Origin: CAZFIO01 sp964519585
GTDB lineage: Bacteria; Bacillota; Clostridia; Tissierellales; Tissierellaceae
Assembly: GCA_964519585.1 (NCBI GenBank)
Contig: CAZFIO010000063.1
Coordinates: 1 to 11,872 of the forward strand
Direction: 5' to 3'
Length of the DNA stretch: 11,872 bases
Position numbers and translations under genes: made by a program. Below the pieces are notes generated by a model. That model searched no databases and was not told where the DNA came from. It saw nothing but the letters and a program-made list of their open reading frames with translations. Positions 6,427 through 11,872 of this stretch are shown piece by piece. Within the stretch, counting starts at the first letter, position 1; each line of letters starts with the position of its first letter.

Positions 6427-6454
6427 TTGACATATGTCATATATGGAGTAAAAT
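6427..6454 (+). promoter_or_regulatory. Promoter of the NifX/ATPase operon
   Basis: A consensus TTGACA (6427-6432) and TAAAAT (6449-6454) are 16 bases apart. Transcription would start near 6461 and give a leader of about 30 bases ahead of the ATG at 6492. It begins 1-2 bases after the terminator T-run. Confidence 0.6.
6428..6439. promoter_or_regulatory. Perfect palindrome over the -35 box, candidate operator
   Basis: TGACATATGTCA is an exact 12-bp palindrome that covers five of the six bases of the -35 hexamer. A dimeric repressor bound here would block RNA polymerase. The regulator is not in this window and the motif does not decide the family. Confidence 0.5.
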
Positions 6455-6491
6455 GGTTATATAAGGAAGATAAAAATGGAAGGAAGGGATA

Positions 6492-6857
6492 ATGATGATA
6501 ATAGCAATACCAGTAGATGAAGCAAATGTAGAGGCAAGTGTTAGTGATAACTTTGGAAGGGCTCCCTACTACTTATATTATATTTCGGAAAATGAATCAA
6601 GCGATTTCCTAGTAAACCTTGCTATGGAGGAAAGAGGAGGAGCTGGGATTAAGGCTGCTCAAATCTTGGTAGATCACAATGTAGATATACTTTTAACCCC
6701 AAGGTGTGGAGAAAATGCCCATGCAGTCCTTCATGCTGCAAATGTAAAGCTATATAAGTCTGTAGGGGGAAAGGCCATGGACAATATAAAAAAATTCCTA
6801 GATGGGGAATTGGAACTCTTGGAAGACATACATGAGGGATTCCACGGAGGGAATTAG
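6492..6857 (+). CDS. NifX/NifB-type metal-cluster-binding protein (copy 1)
   Basis: A 121-residue protein of the dinitrogenase iron-molybdenum cofactor family (NifX, NafY, NifB C-terminus; PF02579). Family features seen: IAIPVDE at the start, SDNFGRAPYYLYY (19-30), an ERGGAGIKAAQILVDHNVDILLTPRCGENA core (47-76), and VKLYKSVGGKAMDNIKKFLDGELE near the end. The single cysteine (Cys72) and the C-terminal HEGFHGG are possible metal or cluster ligands. Proteins of this family bind or carry Fe-S, Mo-Fe or Mo-Cu-S clusters. No nitrogenase gene is nearby, so a role in nitrogen fixation is not implied. GGAAGGAAGGG precedes the ATG; an ATG three bases later is also possible. First gene of a four-gene operon. 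Confidence 0.85.
   Translation: MMIIAIPVDEANVEASVSDNFGRAPYYLYYISENESSDFLVNLAMEERGGAGIKAAQILVDHNVDILLTPRCGENAHAVLHAANVKLYKSVGGKAMDNIKKFLDGELELLEDIHEGFHGGN
6846..6851 (+). promoter_or_regulatory. RBS that sets the start at 6859
   Basis: GGAGGG, inside the last codons of the preceding gene, is 7 nt before the ATG at 6859. A longer in-frame start at 6802 would add 19 residues before the ATPase fold begins and has no comparable site. Confidence 0.75.
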
Positions 6858-6858
6858 G

Positions 6859-7716
6859 ATGAAGATTGCAGTCCTAAGTGGCAAGGGTGGGACAGGAAAA
6901 ACCCTGGTGACAGTAAACCTTGCAGCCCTTAAAAATTCATCCTATATAGATTGTGACATAGAGGAGCCAAATGGTTATCTATTTTTTAAGCCTAAAGATA
7001 TAGAGGTGGAAGACATAAGTGTAAGGGTTCCCCAGGTAGATAGAGATTTATGTAATGGTTGCAAAAAGTGTGTTGACTTCTGTAGATTCAATGCCTTGGC
7101 CTATGCTAGGGATAGTTTAATTATTTTTGAAGATATATGTCACTCCTGTGGGGGTTGTATGCTTATATGCCCAGAAAATGCCCTAAGCGAAAAAGATAGG
7201 CTTATTGGAAGGATAGAAAAGGGGAGATCTGAAAATGTAGAACTCTATACAGGGATATTAAATCCTGGCCAACCATCAGGTGTTCCTATAATTGAAAGAC
7301 TTGTGGAAATGGAGAGTTTATCAAATAAGGAATATAGCTTGATAGATTCTCCTCCTGGATCTGCCTGCATAGTTATGGAAAGTATAAAGGATGCAGACTA
7401 TTGTGTTCTGGTGGCAGAACCTACAATTTTTGGGGCCCATAATTTAAGTATGGTCTATGATCTAGTTAAATTATTTAAGAAGCCATTTGGGGTCATACTT
7501 AACAAGTCTTTGGAAGGAGAAAATCCATCGGAAGATTTTTGTAGGAAAAAGAAAATTAAAACTCTAGGATCAATACCCTTTGATCATGATCTGGGTCACT
7601 TGAATTCTAATGGTAAGATTGCAGTGAGAGAAAGTAAAAAATATAAGGATTTGTTTTCTCAGATACTTGATAAGATTATAGAGGAGGTAGAAAATGAAAG
7701 AAATTCTAATCCTTAG
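6859..7716 (+). CDS. MinD-family ATPase with inserted 2x[4Fe-4S] ferredoxin domain (copy 1)
   Basis: A 285-residue P-loop ATPase of the MinD/Mrp type. The deviant Walker A is SGKGGTGKT (7-15), the switch-I-like motif is DCDIEEPN (31-38), and DSPPGSAC is the Walker B/switch II region (near residue 168). A bacterial ferredoxin domain is inserted between them: CNGCKKCVDFC (Cys65, 68, 71, 75) and CHSCGGCMLIC (Cys94, 97, 100, 104). Such proteins are thought to couple ATP hydrolysis to the transfer of metal clusters or to partner positioning; in Desulfovibrio, two relatives are encoded in the orp locus. The start lies one base after the stop of the NifX gene. The end overlaps the next ATPase gene by 23 bases, so translation is probably coupled. 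Confidence 0.9.
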   Translation: MKIAVLSGKGGTGKTLVTVNLAALKNSSYIDCDIEEPNGYLFFKPKDIEVEDISVRVPQVDRDLCNGCKKCVDFCRFNALAYARDSLIIFEDICHSCGGCMLICPENALSEKDRLIGRIEKGRSENVELYTGILNPGQPSGVPIIERLVEMESLSNKEYSLIDSPPGSACIVMESIKDADYCVLVAEPTIFGAHNLSMVYDLVKLFKKPFGVILNKSLEGENPSEDFCRKKKIKTLGSIPFDHDLGHLNSNGKIAVRESKKYKDLFSQILDKIIEEVENERNSNP

Positions 7717-8569
7717 TGGCAAGGGTGGAACAGGTAAAACTACTGTGGCCAGTGCCCTTATAAGATTATCGCAAGTTAAGGCCTATGGAGACTGTGATGT
7801 GGATGCCCCTAATCTTCATTTGCTTTTGGGAGAAGAAGACCTTCCTGCAAAGAAAGATTATTATGGGCTAGCAAAGGCAAGCATCAATCCTGATCTGTGT
7901 ACTTCTTGTGATTTATGTAGGATCCACTGCAGATTTAAGGCGATTTATGTGGAAGAGACCTATATAGTTGATCCTATAGCCTGCGAGGGCTGTGGAGTTT
8001 GCCAATTTGTCTGCCCGGAAAGGGCTATAGAAATGGTTACAAACAAGGATGGAGACCTTATACTCTACAAAAATAAAGATAGGATATTCTCAACTGCCCA
8101 ACTTAAAATGGGTAGTGGTACTTCCGGCCTTCTGGTCAGGGAGGTAAAAAAGCAAATGAAGGATCAGGCAAGGGATGCAAGTCTTGCGATAATAGATGGA
8201 TCCCCTGGTCTTGGTTGTCCTGTTATAGCATCTATATCAGGTGTAGACTTAGTGGTAATAGTTGCGGAACCATCAATTTCTGGCATCTCAGATATGGAAA
8301 GGATAGTAAAGACCACTAGGAAACTTGGTGGAGCCATGGCTATATGCATCAATAAGTACGATACAAATATAGAAAGGACTCTGGAAATAAGGGACTATTG
8401 TTCTAAAGAGAAGATAACTTTTTTGGGTCAAATTCCCTTTGATAATCAAGCAGTAGAAGCTATAAATATGGGTAAAACCATAGTTGATATAGATTGTAAA
8501 TCAGGGGAAGCGGTAAGGGAAATCTATAAAAATATTATGGAGTTAATGGAAGTGACCTATGATAATTAA
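7694..8569 (+). CDS. MinD-family ATPase with inserted 2x[4Fe-4S] ferredoxin domain (copy 2)
   Basis: A 291-residue paralogue of the preceding gene with the same domain order. Walker A is SGKGGTGKT (8-16), then DCDVDAPNLHLLL (33-45). Two 4Fe-4S motifs follow: CTSCDLCRIHC (Cys69, 72, 75, 79) and CEGCGVCQFVC (Cys97, 100, 103, 107). DGSPGLGCPV is the switch II region, and VAEPSISGISDMERIV is typical of the family. All eight cluster cysteines are present, as in copy 1. GAGGAGGT before the ATG lies inside copy 1. The near-identical DNA around both Walker A motifs suggests an old tandem duplication, but the proteins have diverged through most of their length and may act as a heterodimer. Both are likely cytoplasmic. 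Confidence 0.9.
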   Translation: MKEILILSGKGGTGKTTVASALIRLSQVKAYGDCDVDAPNLHLLLGEEDLPAKKDYYGLAKASINPDLCTSCDLCRIHCRFKAIYVEETYIVDPIACEGCGVCQFVCPERAIEMVTNKDGDLILYKNKDRIFSTAQLKMGSGTSGLLVREVKKQMKDQARDASLAIIDGSPGLGCPVIASISGVDLVVIVAEPSISGISDMERIVKTTRKLGGAMAICINKYDTNIERTLEIRDYCSKEKITFLGQIPFDNQAVEAINMGKTIVDIDCKSGEAVREIYKNIMELMEVTYDN

Positions 8570-8596
8570 GGTGCTGGTGGAAAACAATAGAAATCT

Positions 8597-8603
8597 AGGA
8601 GGT
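8597..8603 (+). promoter_or_regulatory. RBS that sets the start at 8610
   Basis: AGGAGGT lies 6 nt before the ATG at 8610. A same-frame ATG at 8559, overlapping the end of the ATPase gene, lacks a good site and would add a tail unlike the family's start (MIKIAVAND). Confidence 0.75.
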
Positions 8604-8609
8604 AAGAAA

Positions 8610-8969
8610 ATGATAAAGATTGCAGTTGCAAATGATAAGGGCCTGGTTACAGAGCATTTTGGACATTGTGAGGGATTCTTGATATATGATGCGGAAGAGG
8701 GAAATGTGATTCATGTAGAATCCGTCCTCAATCCAGGACATAGGCCAGGATTTTTGCCAAATTTTTTAAATGAAAAGGGTGTAAATGTTATTGTATCAGG
8801 TGGCATGGGAGGGGCTGCTGTAGATATATTCAATGAAAGGGATATTGAGGTTATAGTAGGTGTAAGTGGCCAAGCTGATGAGGCAGTAGCAGCTTATTTA
8901 AAAGGAGAGCTTCAAAGCACAGGTTCAGTCTGCCACCAACATGCACATGAGGGAGATTGTGGAGAATAG
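8610..8969 (+). CDS. NifX/NifB-type metal-cluster-binding protein (copy 2) with Cys/His tail
   Basis: A 119-residue second member of the NifX-type family. It shows IAVANDKGLVTEHFGHCEGFLIYD (4-27), then VNVIVSGGMGGAAVDIFNERDIEVIVGVSGQADEAVAAYLKGEL. HFGHCE matches the more usual HFGrc form of the family better than copy 1 does. The C-terminus is short and rich in ligands: CHQHAHEGDCGE, with Cys108, His109, His111, His113 and Cys117. This tail is a plausible extra metal site. It closes the operon, 40 bases after ATPase copy 2 and 9 bases before a strong terminator. The two NifX-type proteins flanking two ferredoxin ATPases suggest a cluster carrier or scaffold served by the ATPases. Confidence 0.87.
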   Translation: MIKIAVANDKGLVTEHFGHCEGFLIYDAEEGNVIHVESVLNPGHRPGFLPNFLNEKGVNVIVSGGMGGAAVDIFNERDIEVIVGVSGQADEAVAAYLKGELQSTGSVCHQHAHEGDCGE

Positions 8970-8978
8970 ATAGGCAAG

Positions 8979-9008
8979 GGGCATAAGGTTAGACCTTATG
9001 CCCTTTTT
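8979..9008 (+). terminator. Strong intrinsic terminator of the NifX/ATPase operon
   Basis: GGGCATAAGG (8979-8988) pairs perfectly with CCTTATGCCC (8994-9003) around TTAGA, and T5 follows (9004-9008). The minus-strand gene at 9018 ends just beyond it, so the hairpin also separates converging transcripts. Read from the minus strand it lacks a good T-run. Confidence 0.92.
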
Positions 9009-9017
9009 AGGACCAAT

Positions 9018-9443
9018 TTAAAAATCTCTAAGATTAAAATCCAAGTACTCAGAAACCTCATCCAAGTCCCCAGGGAAGGTGAAGACTTTTGGAAATCTTT
9101 CTTCTGTGAAGATTATTAAAAAGGGAGGCTTACTATCAGGTGCTATTAAATACATTTCATTAATGAAATTACCTCCTATTAAATCATTGGACCCTATGGG
9201 AGGGTTTACAGGGAATTTAACAGCAAAACCGTCATCCTTTATTGGGACTAATTCAGGATAGGCTTCATCTACTGCATGAACCCAGCCAAAAATCATATCC
9301 CATATTTCATCATTTAAAGGAAGGCTTTTAACCACCCTTTCATCCCTTGGGTCAAAGATTTCAACCTTATGGTCCATTGCCAGGGTATCTCTAGGAAAGA
9401 GAAGAACCAGAAGAAAAGTTAAGATCAAAAAAATCTTTTTCAT
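9018..9443 (-). CDS. Small secreted protein, unrecognised family
   Basis: A 141-residue protein. A basic start (MKK) and a hydrophobic core (about 4-16) lead to DTLA before residue 23, a normal type I signal peptidase site. The mature part is about 119 residues, acidic, without cysteines, and has phrases such as EIWDMIFGWVHAVDEAYPELVP and PPFLIIFTEERFPKVFTF. I do not recognise the family. The ATG at 9443 is preferred because GGGGTG (complement of 9451-9456) is 7 nt upstream; the ATG at 9449 is only 1 nt from that site. It is the only gene on the minus strand and converges on the NifX operon terminator. It is probably transcribed alone. Confidence 0.7.
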   Translation of the reverse strand: MKKIFLILTFLLVLLFPRDTLAMDHKVEIFDPRDERVVKSLPLNDEIWDMIFGWVHAVDEAYPELVPIKDDGFAVKFPVNPPIGSNDLIGGNFINEMYLIAPDSKPPFLIIFTEERFPKVFTFPGDLDEVSEYLDFNLRDF

Positions 9444-9488
9444 CTTCATTCACCCCATAACTAGTATATCCAGGAAAAGATAAATAAT

Positions 9489-9518
9489 TTTATAAATCTG
9501 AGAATTTGCCAATTTCAA
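9489..9518 (-). promoter_or_regulatory. Candidate promoter of the minus-strand secreted-protein gene
   Basis: On the minus strand, TTGAAA (complement of 9513-9518) and TATAAA (complement of 9489-9494) are 18 bases apart, about 45 bases upstream of the chosen ATG. The region is AT-rich, so this is moderate evidence only. For the divergent yjdM-type gene I see only a CATAAT at 9532-9537 with a TTGCCA 20 bases upstream, which is poor spacing. Confidence 0.4.
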
Positions 9519-9568
9519 AGCTATGTGGTAGCATAATGTGGAGATTAGAAAGATAAAGGAGAAATGCA

Positions 9569-9913
9569 ATGTTTACTATACCAAATTGTCCTCAGTGTAA
9601 TTCAGAATATACTTACGAGGATGGGGCAATGTATATTTGTCCAGAATGTGCTCACCAATGGACCAAGGAAAATCCTGAAGCCCAAGAAGAGGAGATAATT
9701 AGAGACTCCAACGGCAATGAACTAAAGGACGGTGATGATGTAATAGTAGTAAAAGATTTAAAGGTAAAAGGAGCTTCAACACCGATAAAAAGAGGAACAA
9801 AGGTTAAATCCATAAGCCTAATACATAATCCAAGTGATGGGCATGATATAGACTGTAGGATTGATGGATTTGGAGCAATGAAATTAAAGTCTGAATTTGT
9901 AAAAAAGGCTTAA
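9569..9913 (+). CDS. yjdM: YjdM (PhnA-type) zinc-ribbon protein
   Basis: A 114-residue protein of the YjdM family, formerly called PhnA. Two CxxC pairs, Cys7/Cys10 in PNCPQCNSEYTYEDG and Cys24/Cys27 in ICPECAHQW, form the N-terminal zinc ribbon. The C-terminal domain (about 45-114) reads DSNGNELKDGDDVIVVKDLKVKGASTPIKRGTKV...DIDCRIDGFGAMKLKSEFVKK, which is nearly the family consensus. The length is standard for the family. Although the old name links it to phosphonates, the family has no proven role in phosphonate breakdown, and no phn genes are present here. AAAGGAGA at 9555-9562 supports the start. It is followed by its own terminator, so it is likely a single-gene transcript. Confidence 0.92.
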   Translation: MFTIPNCPQCNSEYTYEDGAMYICPECAHQWTKENPEAQEEEIIRDSNGNELKDGDDVIVVKDLKVKGASTPIKRGTKVKSISLIHNPSDGHDIDCRIDGFGAMKLKSEFVKKA

Positions 9914-9917
9914 GAAG

Positions 9918-9963
9918 AATACCTATCCAGATGCGGAACGAAGATATTTGGATGGGTATTTTT
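9918..9963 (+). terminator. Intrinsic terminator after yjdM
   Basis: AATACCTATCCA (9918-9929) pairs with TGGATGGGTATT (9949-9960) with one G-T pair, then TTT and TATTT follow. The loop is long (19 nt), but the stem is stable and the position is right. Confidence 0.75.
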
Positions 9964-9968
9964 ATTTC

Positions 9969-9989
9969 CTTGTAACTTTACTCTTGTAA
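9969..9989 (+). repeat. Two CTTGTAA direct repeats upstream of the sigma gene
   Basis: CTTGTAA occurs at 9969-9975 and 9983-9989, 14 bases apart, between the yjdM terminator and the sigma factor gene. The promoter of the sigma operon must lie in this 50-base gap. No standard -35/-10 pair with good spacing is visible, so a promoter read by the ECF sigma itself is possible. Confidence 0.3.
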
Positions 9990-10020
9990 ATGCAACTAAT
10001 TATATGAAAGGAGGATTTTC

Positions 10021-10509
10021 ATGAGGGGAATTGAAGATTTATATTTGCTCTATAAGGATGATATATACAGATATCTCTTGTCCTTAACCCATAATCCCAG
10101 TCTTTCAGAAGATTTGTTATCAGAAACTTTTGTAAATGCAATTAGCTCAATTTCCAGCTTTAAAGGAAAATCCTCTATTAAAACCTGGTTGTTCTCTATA
10201 GCTAGAAATTTATGGTTACAGAGCCTTAGGAAAAAAAACCTAGCCATAGAATACAATGATTTACTAGAAAACTATATAGACTTTAGTTTGGAGGAAGGAA
10301 TTCTACAAAGGGAGATAATTCATAGAGTAAAAGCTTTGCTAAAAGAAAAGGATGAAAGAAGTCAAAAAATATTTAAAATGCGGGTAGAAGGATATAGTTT
10401 TGCTGAAATTGGTGAAAGACTGGGATTAAGTGAAAATTCAGCCAGGGTTATAGATTTCCGCCTAAAAAAATGGATAAAGTCAGTCTTAGAAGAGGAGGGA
10501 CTATCATGA
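10021..10509 (+). CDS. ECF-type RNA polymerase sigma factor
   Basis: A 162-residue sigma-70 family factor of the extracytoplasmic-function group. Region 2 (about 8-72) contains YKDDIYRYLLSLTHNPSLSEDLLSETFVNA and the FKGKSSIKTWLFSIARN segment that contacts the -10 element. The linker is short. Region 4 (about 100-157) holds the helix-turn-helix GYSFAEIGERLGLSENSARVIDFRLKKW. There is no region 1 or 3, as expected for this group. AAGGAGG before the ATG is strong. The stop codon overlaps the start of the next gene (ATGA), which fits coupled synthesis with its anti-sigma factor. It probably drives its own operon and envelope-stress genes, but the regulon cannot be read from this window. Confidence 0.92.
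   Translation: MRGIEDLYLLYKDDIYRYLLSLTHNPSLSEDLLSETFVNAISSISSFKGKSSIKTWLFSIARNLWLQSLRKKNLAIEYNDLLENYIDFSLEEGILQREIIHRVKALLKEKDERSQKIFKMRVEGYSFAEIGERLGLSENSARVIDFRLKKWIKSVLEEEGLS
10492..10499 (+). promoter_or_regulatory. RBS that sets the start at 10506
   Basis: GAGGAGGG, inside the end of the sigma gene, is 6 nt before the ATG at 10506. A longer in-frame start at 10470 would precede this site and is rejected. Confidence 0.8.
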
Positions 10510-11054
10510 AGGATGTTTCCTGTAAAACAATTGAAGATCTAATACCCCTTATAGAGGATGGGGTAGCAAGTGATGAAAGTGTAGAATTGGTAAAAAACCA
10601 TATTAAAACATGCCAGTCCTGCAAGGAACAGTTTTCCAGTGGGGAAGCAACTACCCTTAAAGAAACAAGTATAGATGATGAAAAGATTATTCGTTCTATC
10701 AAAAGAAGCGTTCTAAATATACAAAGACTATCCCTAGTATTTGGGGTAATAATAGGGGTGGGCTTAACCTATACAGTGGGGATGTTTTACAATATAGCCA
10801 TAATGCCCCTTTTAGGAGCCATATCCTATGTAAGTCTAGATAGAAAGTGGTATTTAACCCCTCTAGCTATAGTGGTTTTATCTTATATATGGCAAATAAC
10901 GGAGTCAATAATTATAGGCTATTTTTCATGGGGCATCTTGTACGGAGCCCTAACAATGACCATAATTTATGGTGGTTTAGCAATTTTAGGGGTCCTTATA
11001 GCTTTTCTTATAAGCTTTGCCTTAAGTAAAGGAGATGTTGTAAATGAAGGATAA
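10506..11054 (+). CDS. zf-HC2 membrane anti-sigma factor
   Basis: A 182-residue protein. The N-terminus is a zinc-binding anti-sigma domain: Cys6, then HIKTCQSC with His32, Cys36 and Cys39, the HxxxCxxC core of zf-HC2 proteins. Four membrane helices follow at about 72-90, 92-106, 112-132 and 142-175 (the last may be two). The cytoplasmic zinc domain should hold the sigma factor at the membrane until a signal arrives. The gene order sigma then anti-sigma, and the 4-base overlap with the sigma gene, support the pairing. Unlike single-helix anti-sigma factors cleaved by proteases, this multi-helix type may sense the membrane itself; that is inference. Confidence 0.88.
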   Translation: MKDVSCKTIEDLIPLIEDGVASDESVELVKNHIKTCQSCKEQFSSGEATTLKETSIDDEKIIRSIKRSVLNIQRLSLVFGVIIGVGLTYTVGMFYNIAIMPLLGAISYVSLDRKWYLTPLAIVVLSYIWQITESIIIGYFSWGILYGALTMTIIYGGLAILGVLIAFLISFALSKGDVVNEG

Positions 11055-11802
11055 AAAGATATTAAAAATATTTGCGGGACTTATAGCATTAGTCTTAATC
11101 ATAGGAATTCTCATATTTACAAATGCTTTTGTAGGGAATCCAATTTCATCCGTCCTTGCCAAGGCCCAAAGTAAAAAATATGTAGAAAAGTACTACTCAC
11201 AGATGGACTTAAAATTAGAAAAACCGACCTATAATTTTAAAGATGGAGCCTATATAATCAAGGCTTATTCAGAAAGCAGCAAGGACACTCACTTTAATAT
11301 AATCTATAGAAATAGGGACATAAGGGATGACTATGAATTTAAGGTAGAAGGTAAAACTAATACCCTCCAACGATTGGAGGATGAGTATACAAACTTTGTT
11401 AAAAAACTCCTTGCAGATACACTAGGCTATGAGGACAATGAGTCTCGAGTAATGTATGAAAAAAATGTCTACCAAATAGCTGGTGGACTTTTAGAACTAA
11501 ACCAGGAATTTGATATAAATCTACCACTAAAGGCTTATGTAAGCATAAATCTTCAGCTGGGTCATGTATCTTTGGAGGAGGTTGTAAAAGCCCTTGAAGA
11601 TTCCCATGAGATCTTCTTAAGGAATGACTGTGTATTTTATGAATATAATGCTACAATAGGATCTGGCAGCAAGGTCTACAATATATTCGGTATTGAGCCA
11701 AATCAAATTGAAAGCGGTAATCTTTTGGAAATATTTGAGAAGGCTATAGAAAGTAAAAGTGGTGAATATGAGGGAATAAGTATATTTGTAAAGGAAATCT
11801 AA
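11044..11802 (+). CDS. YfjL-like membrane-anchored extracellular protein
   Basis: A 252-residue protein with one N-terminal membrane helix (about 7-27) and an extracytoplasmic remainder. The phrase GNPISSVLAKAQSKKYVEKYY (31-51) followed by YNFKDGAYIIKAYSESSKDTHFNIIYRNRDIRDDYE matches the YfjL-like N-terminal domain known from Bacillota. The second half (about 165-252) is probably the C-terminal domain of the same family. It overlaps the anti-sigma gene by 11 bases and has GGAGATG upstream, so it is the third gene of the sigma operon. As a target or sensor of that system it could relay an envelope signal. Function unproven. Confidence 0.75.
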   Translation: MKDKKILKIFAGLIALVLIIGILIFTNAFVGNPISSVLAKAQSKKYVEKYYSQMDLKLEKPTYNFKDGAYIIKAYSESSKDTHFNIIYRNRDIRDDYEFKVEGKTNTLQRLEDEYTNFVKKLLADTLGYEDNESRVMYEKNVYQIAGGLLELNQEFDINLPLKAYVSINLQLGHVSLEEVVKALEDSHEIFLRNDCVFYEYNATIGSGSKVYNIFGIEPNQIESGNLLEIFEKAIESKSGEYEGISIFVKEI

Positions 11803-11823
11803 AAGGGCCTAGGCCCTTTTTTT
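11801..11823 (+). terminator. Intrinsic terminator of the sigma operon
   Basis: AAAAGGGC and GCCCTTTT form a perfect stem around CTAG, starting right at the stop codon of the YfjL-like gene. A T-run continues to 11823. It could work from both strands. Confidence 0.9.
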
Positions 11824-11860
11824 ATTTAATAGGAAAGTCCTACTTTCCTATTAAATAAAA
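11820..11860. repeat. 18-bp perfect inverted repeat
   Basis: The arms 11820-11837 and 11843-11860 are exact reverse complements around TCCTA. The stem shares the T-run of the terminator before it, so two hairpins lie back to back. The following bases (TTAGGCAACC) hold no T-run. It is too regular for chance and not needed for termination of the + strand operon. It may belong to an element or regulatory site that continues past the window. Confidence 0.7.
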
Positions 11861-11872
11861 TTAGGCAACCAA

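Noticed and set aside
6492..8969. Part of a nitrogen-fixation (nif) cluster
   Set aside because: No nifHDK, nifE, nifN or radical-SAM nifB is present; NifX-type proteins and ferredoxin ATPases are common without nitrogenase.
9079..9261. Plus-strand ORF opposite the secreted-protein gene
   Set aside because: The minus-strand frame has a signal peptide and an RBS; the plus-strand frame has neither.
9569..9913. Phosphonate-use gene because of the old name phnA
   Set aside because: No phn or C-P lyase genes are here, and the YjdM family has no proven role in phosphonate breakdown.
10847..11029. Plus-strand ORF inside the anti-sigma gene
   Set aside because: It is an alternate frame of a membrane-helix region and has no RBS of its own.

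Overview
The window looks like chromosomal DNA of a low-GC Gram-positive anaerobe, probably Clostridia/Tissierellia. The basis is AT-rich genes with strong AGGAGG-type ribosome sites, lipoboxes, several Bacillota-type protein families (YcxB-like, YfjL-like, zf-HC2 anti-sigma, DUF6487-type zinc ribbons) and ferredoxin-bearing ATPases typical of anaerobes. I see no rRNA, tRNA, CRISPR array, intact transposase or phage gene. Family names are from recognition by eye; no search was run.

Region 1 (1-3128, + strand) is a run of five closely spaced genes for the cell envelope: a LolA/DUF4367-like lipoprotein, a small zinc-ribbon protein, a second lipoprotein with an OB-like and an Ig-like domain, a second zinc-ribbon paralogue, and a membrane zincin of the DUF3267 type with an HELIH motif. 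A perfect 12-bp inverted repeat carrying TATAAT sits at the left edge.

Region 2 (3129-3563) has no gene. It holds promoter-like sequence, Shine-Dalgarno-like sites without ORFs, three 11-bp-spaced direct repeats with complementary sequences on both sides, and a GC-rich island (about 60% GC) made of two inverted palindromic units.

Region 3 (3564-6386, + strand) holds a YcxB-like membrane protein, a DUF5301-like anchored protein, a membrane-anchored alpha/beta hydrolase and a three-helix membrane protein with its own extended -10 promoter. A terminator at 6401-6425 closes it.

Region 4 (6427-9008) is the most coherent unit: a promoter whose -35 lies inside a perfect palindrome, then NifX-like protein, MinD-type ferredoxin ATPase, second MinD-type ferredoxin ATPase, second NifX-like protein, and a strong terminator. 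The gene types match those of the Desulfovibrio orp (orange protein) locus. A role in binding or assembling a metal-sulfur cluster is the best inference; no nitrogenase structural genes are present.

Region 5 (9018-9966) holds a small secreted protein on the minus strand and, divergently, a yjdM (phnA-type) zinc-ribbon gene with a terminator. Region 6 (10021-11860) is an ECF sigma factor, a zf-HC2 membrane anti-sigma factor and a YfjL-like membrane-anchored protein with overlapping reading frames. It ends in a terminator that abuts an 18-bp perfect inverted repeat. I found no clearly new system. The cluster-binding operon with its palindromic operator candidate and the 3255-3455 repeat region deserve the most attention.
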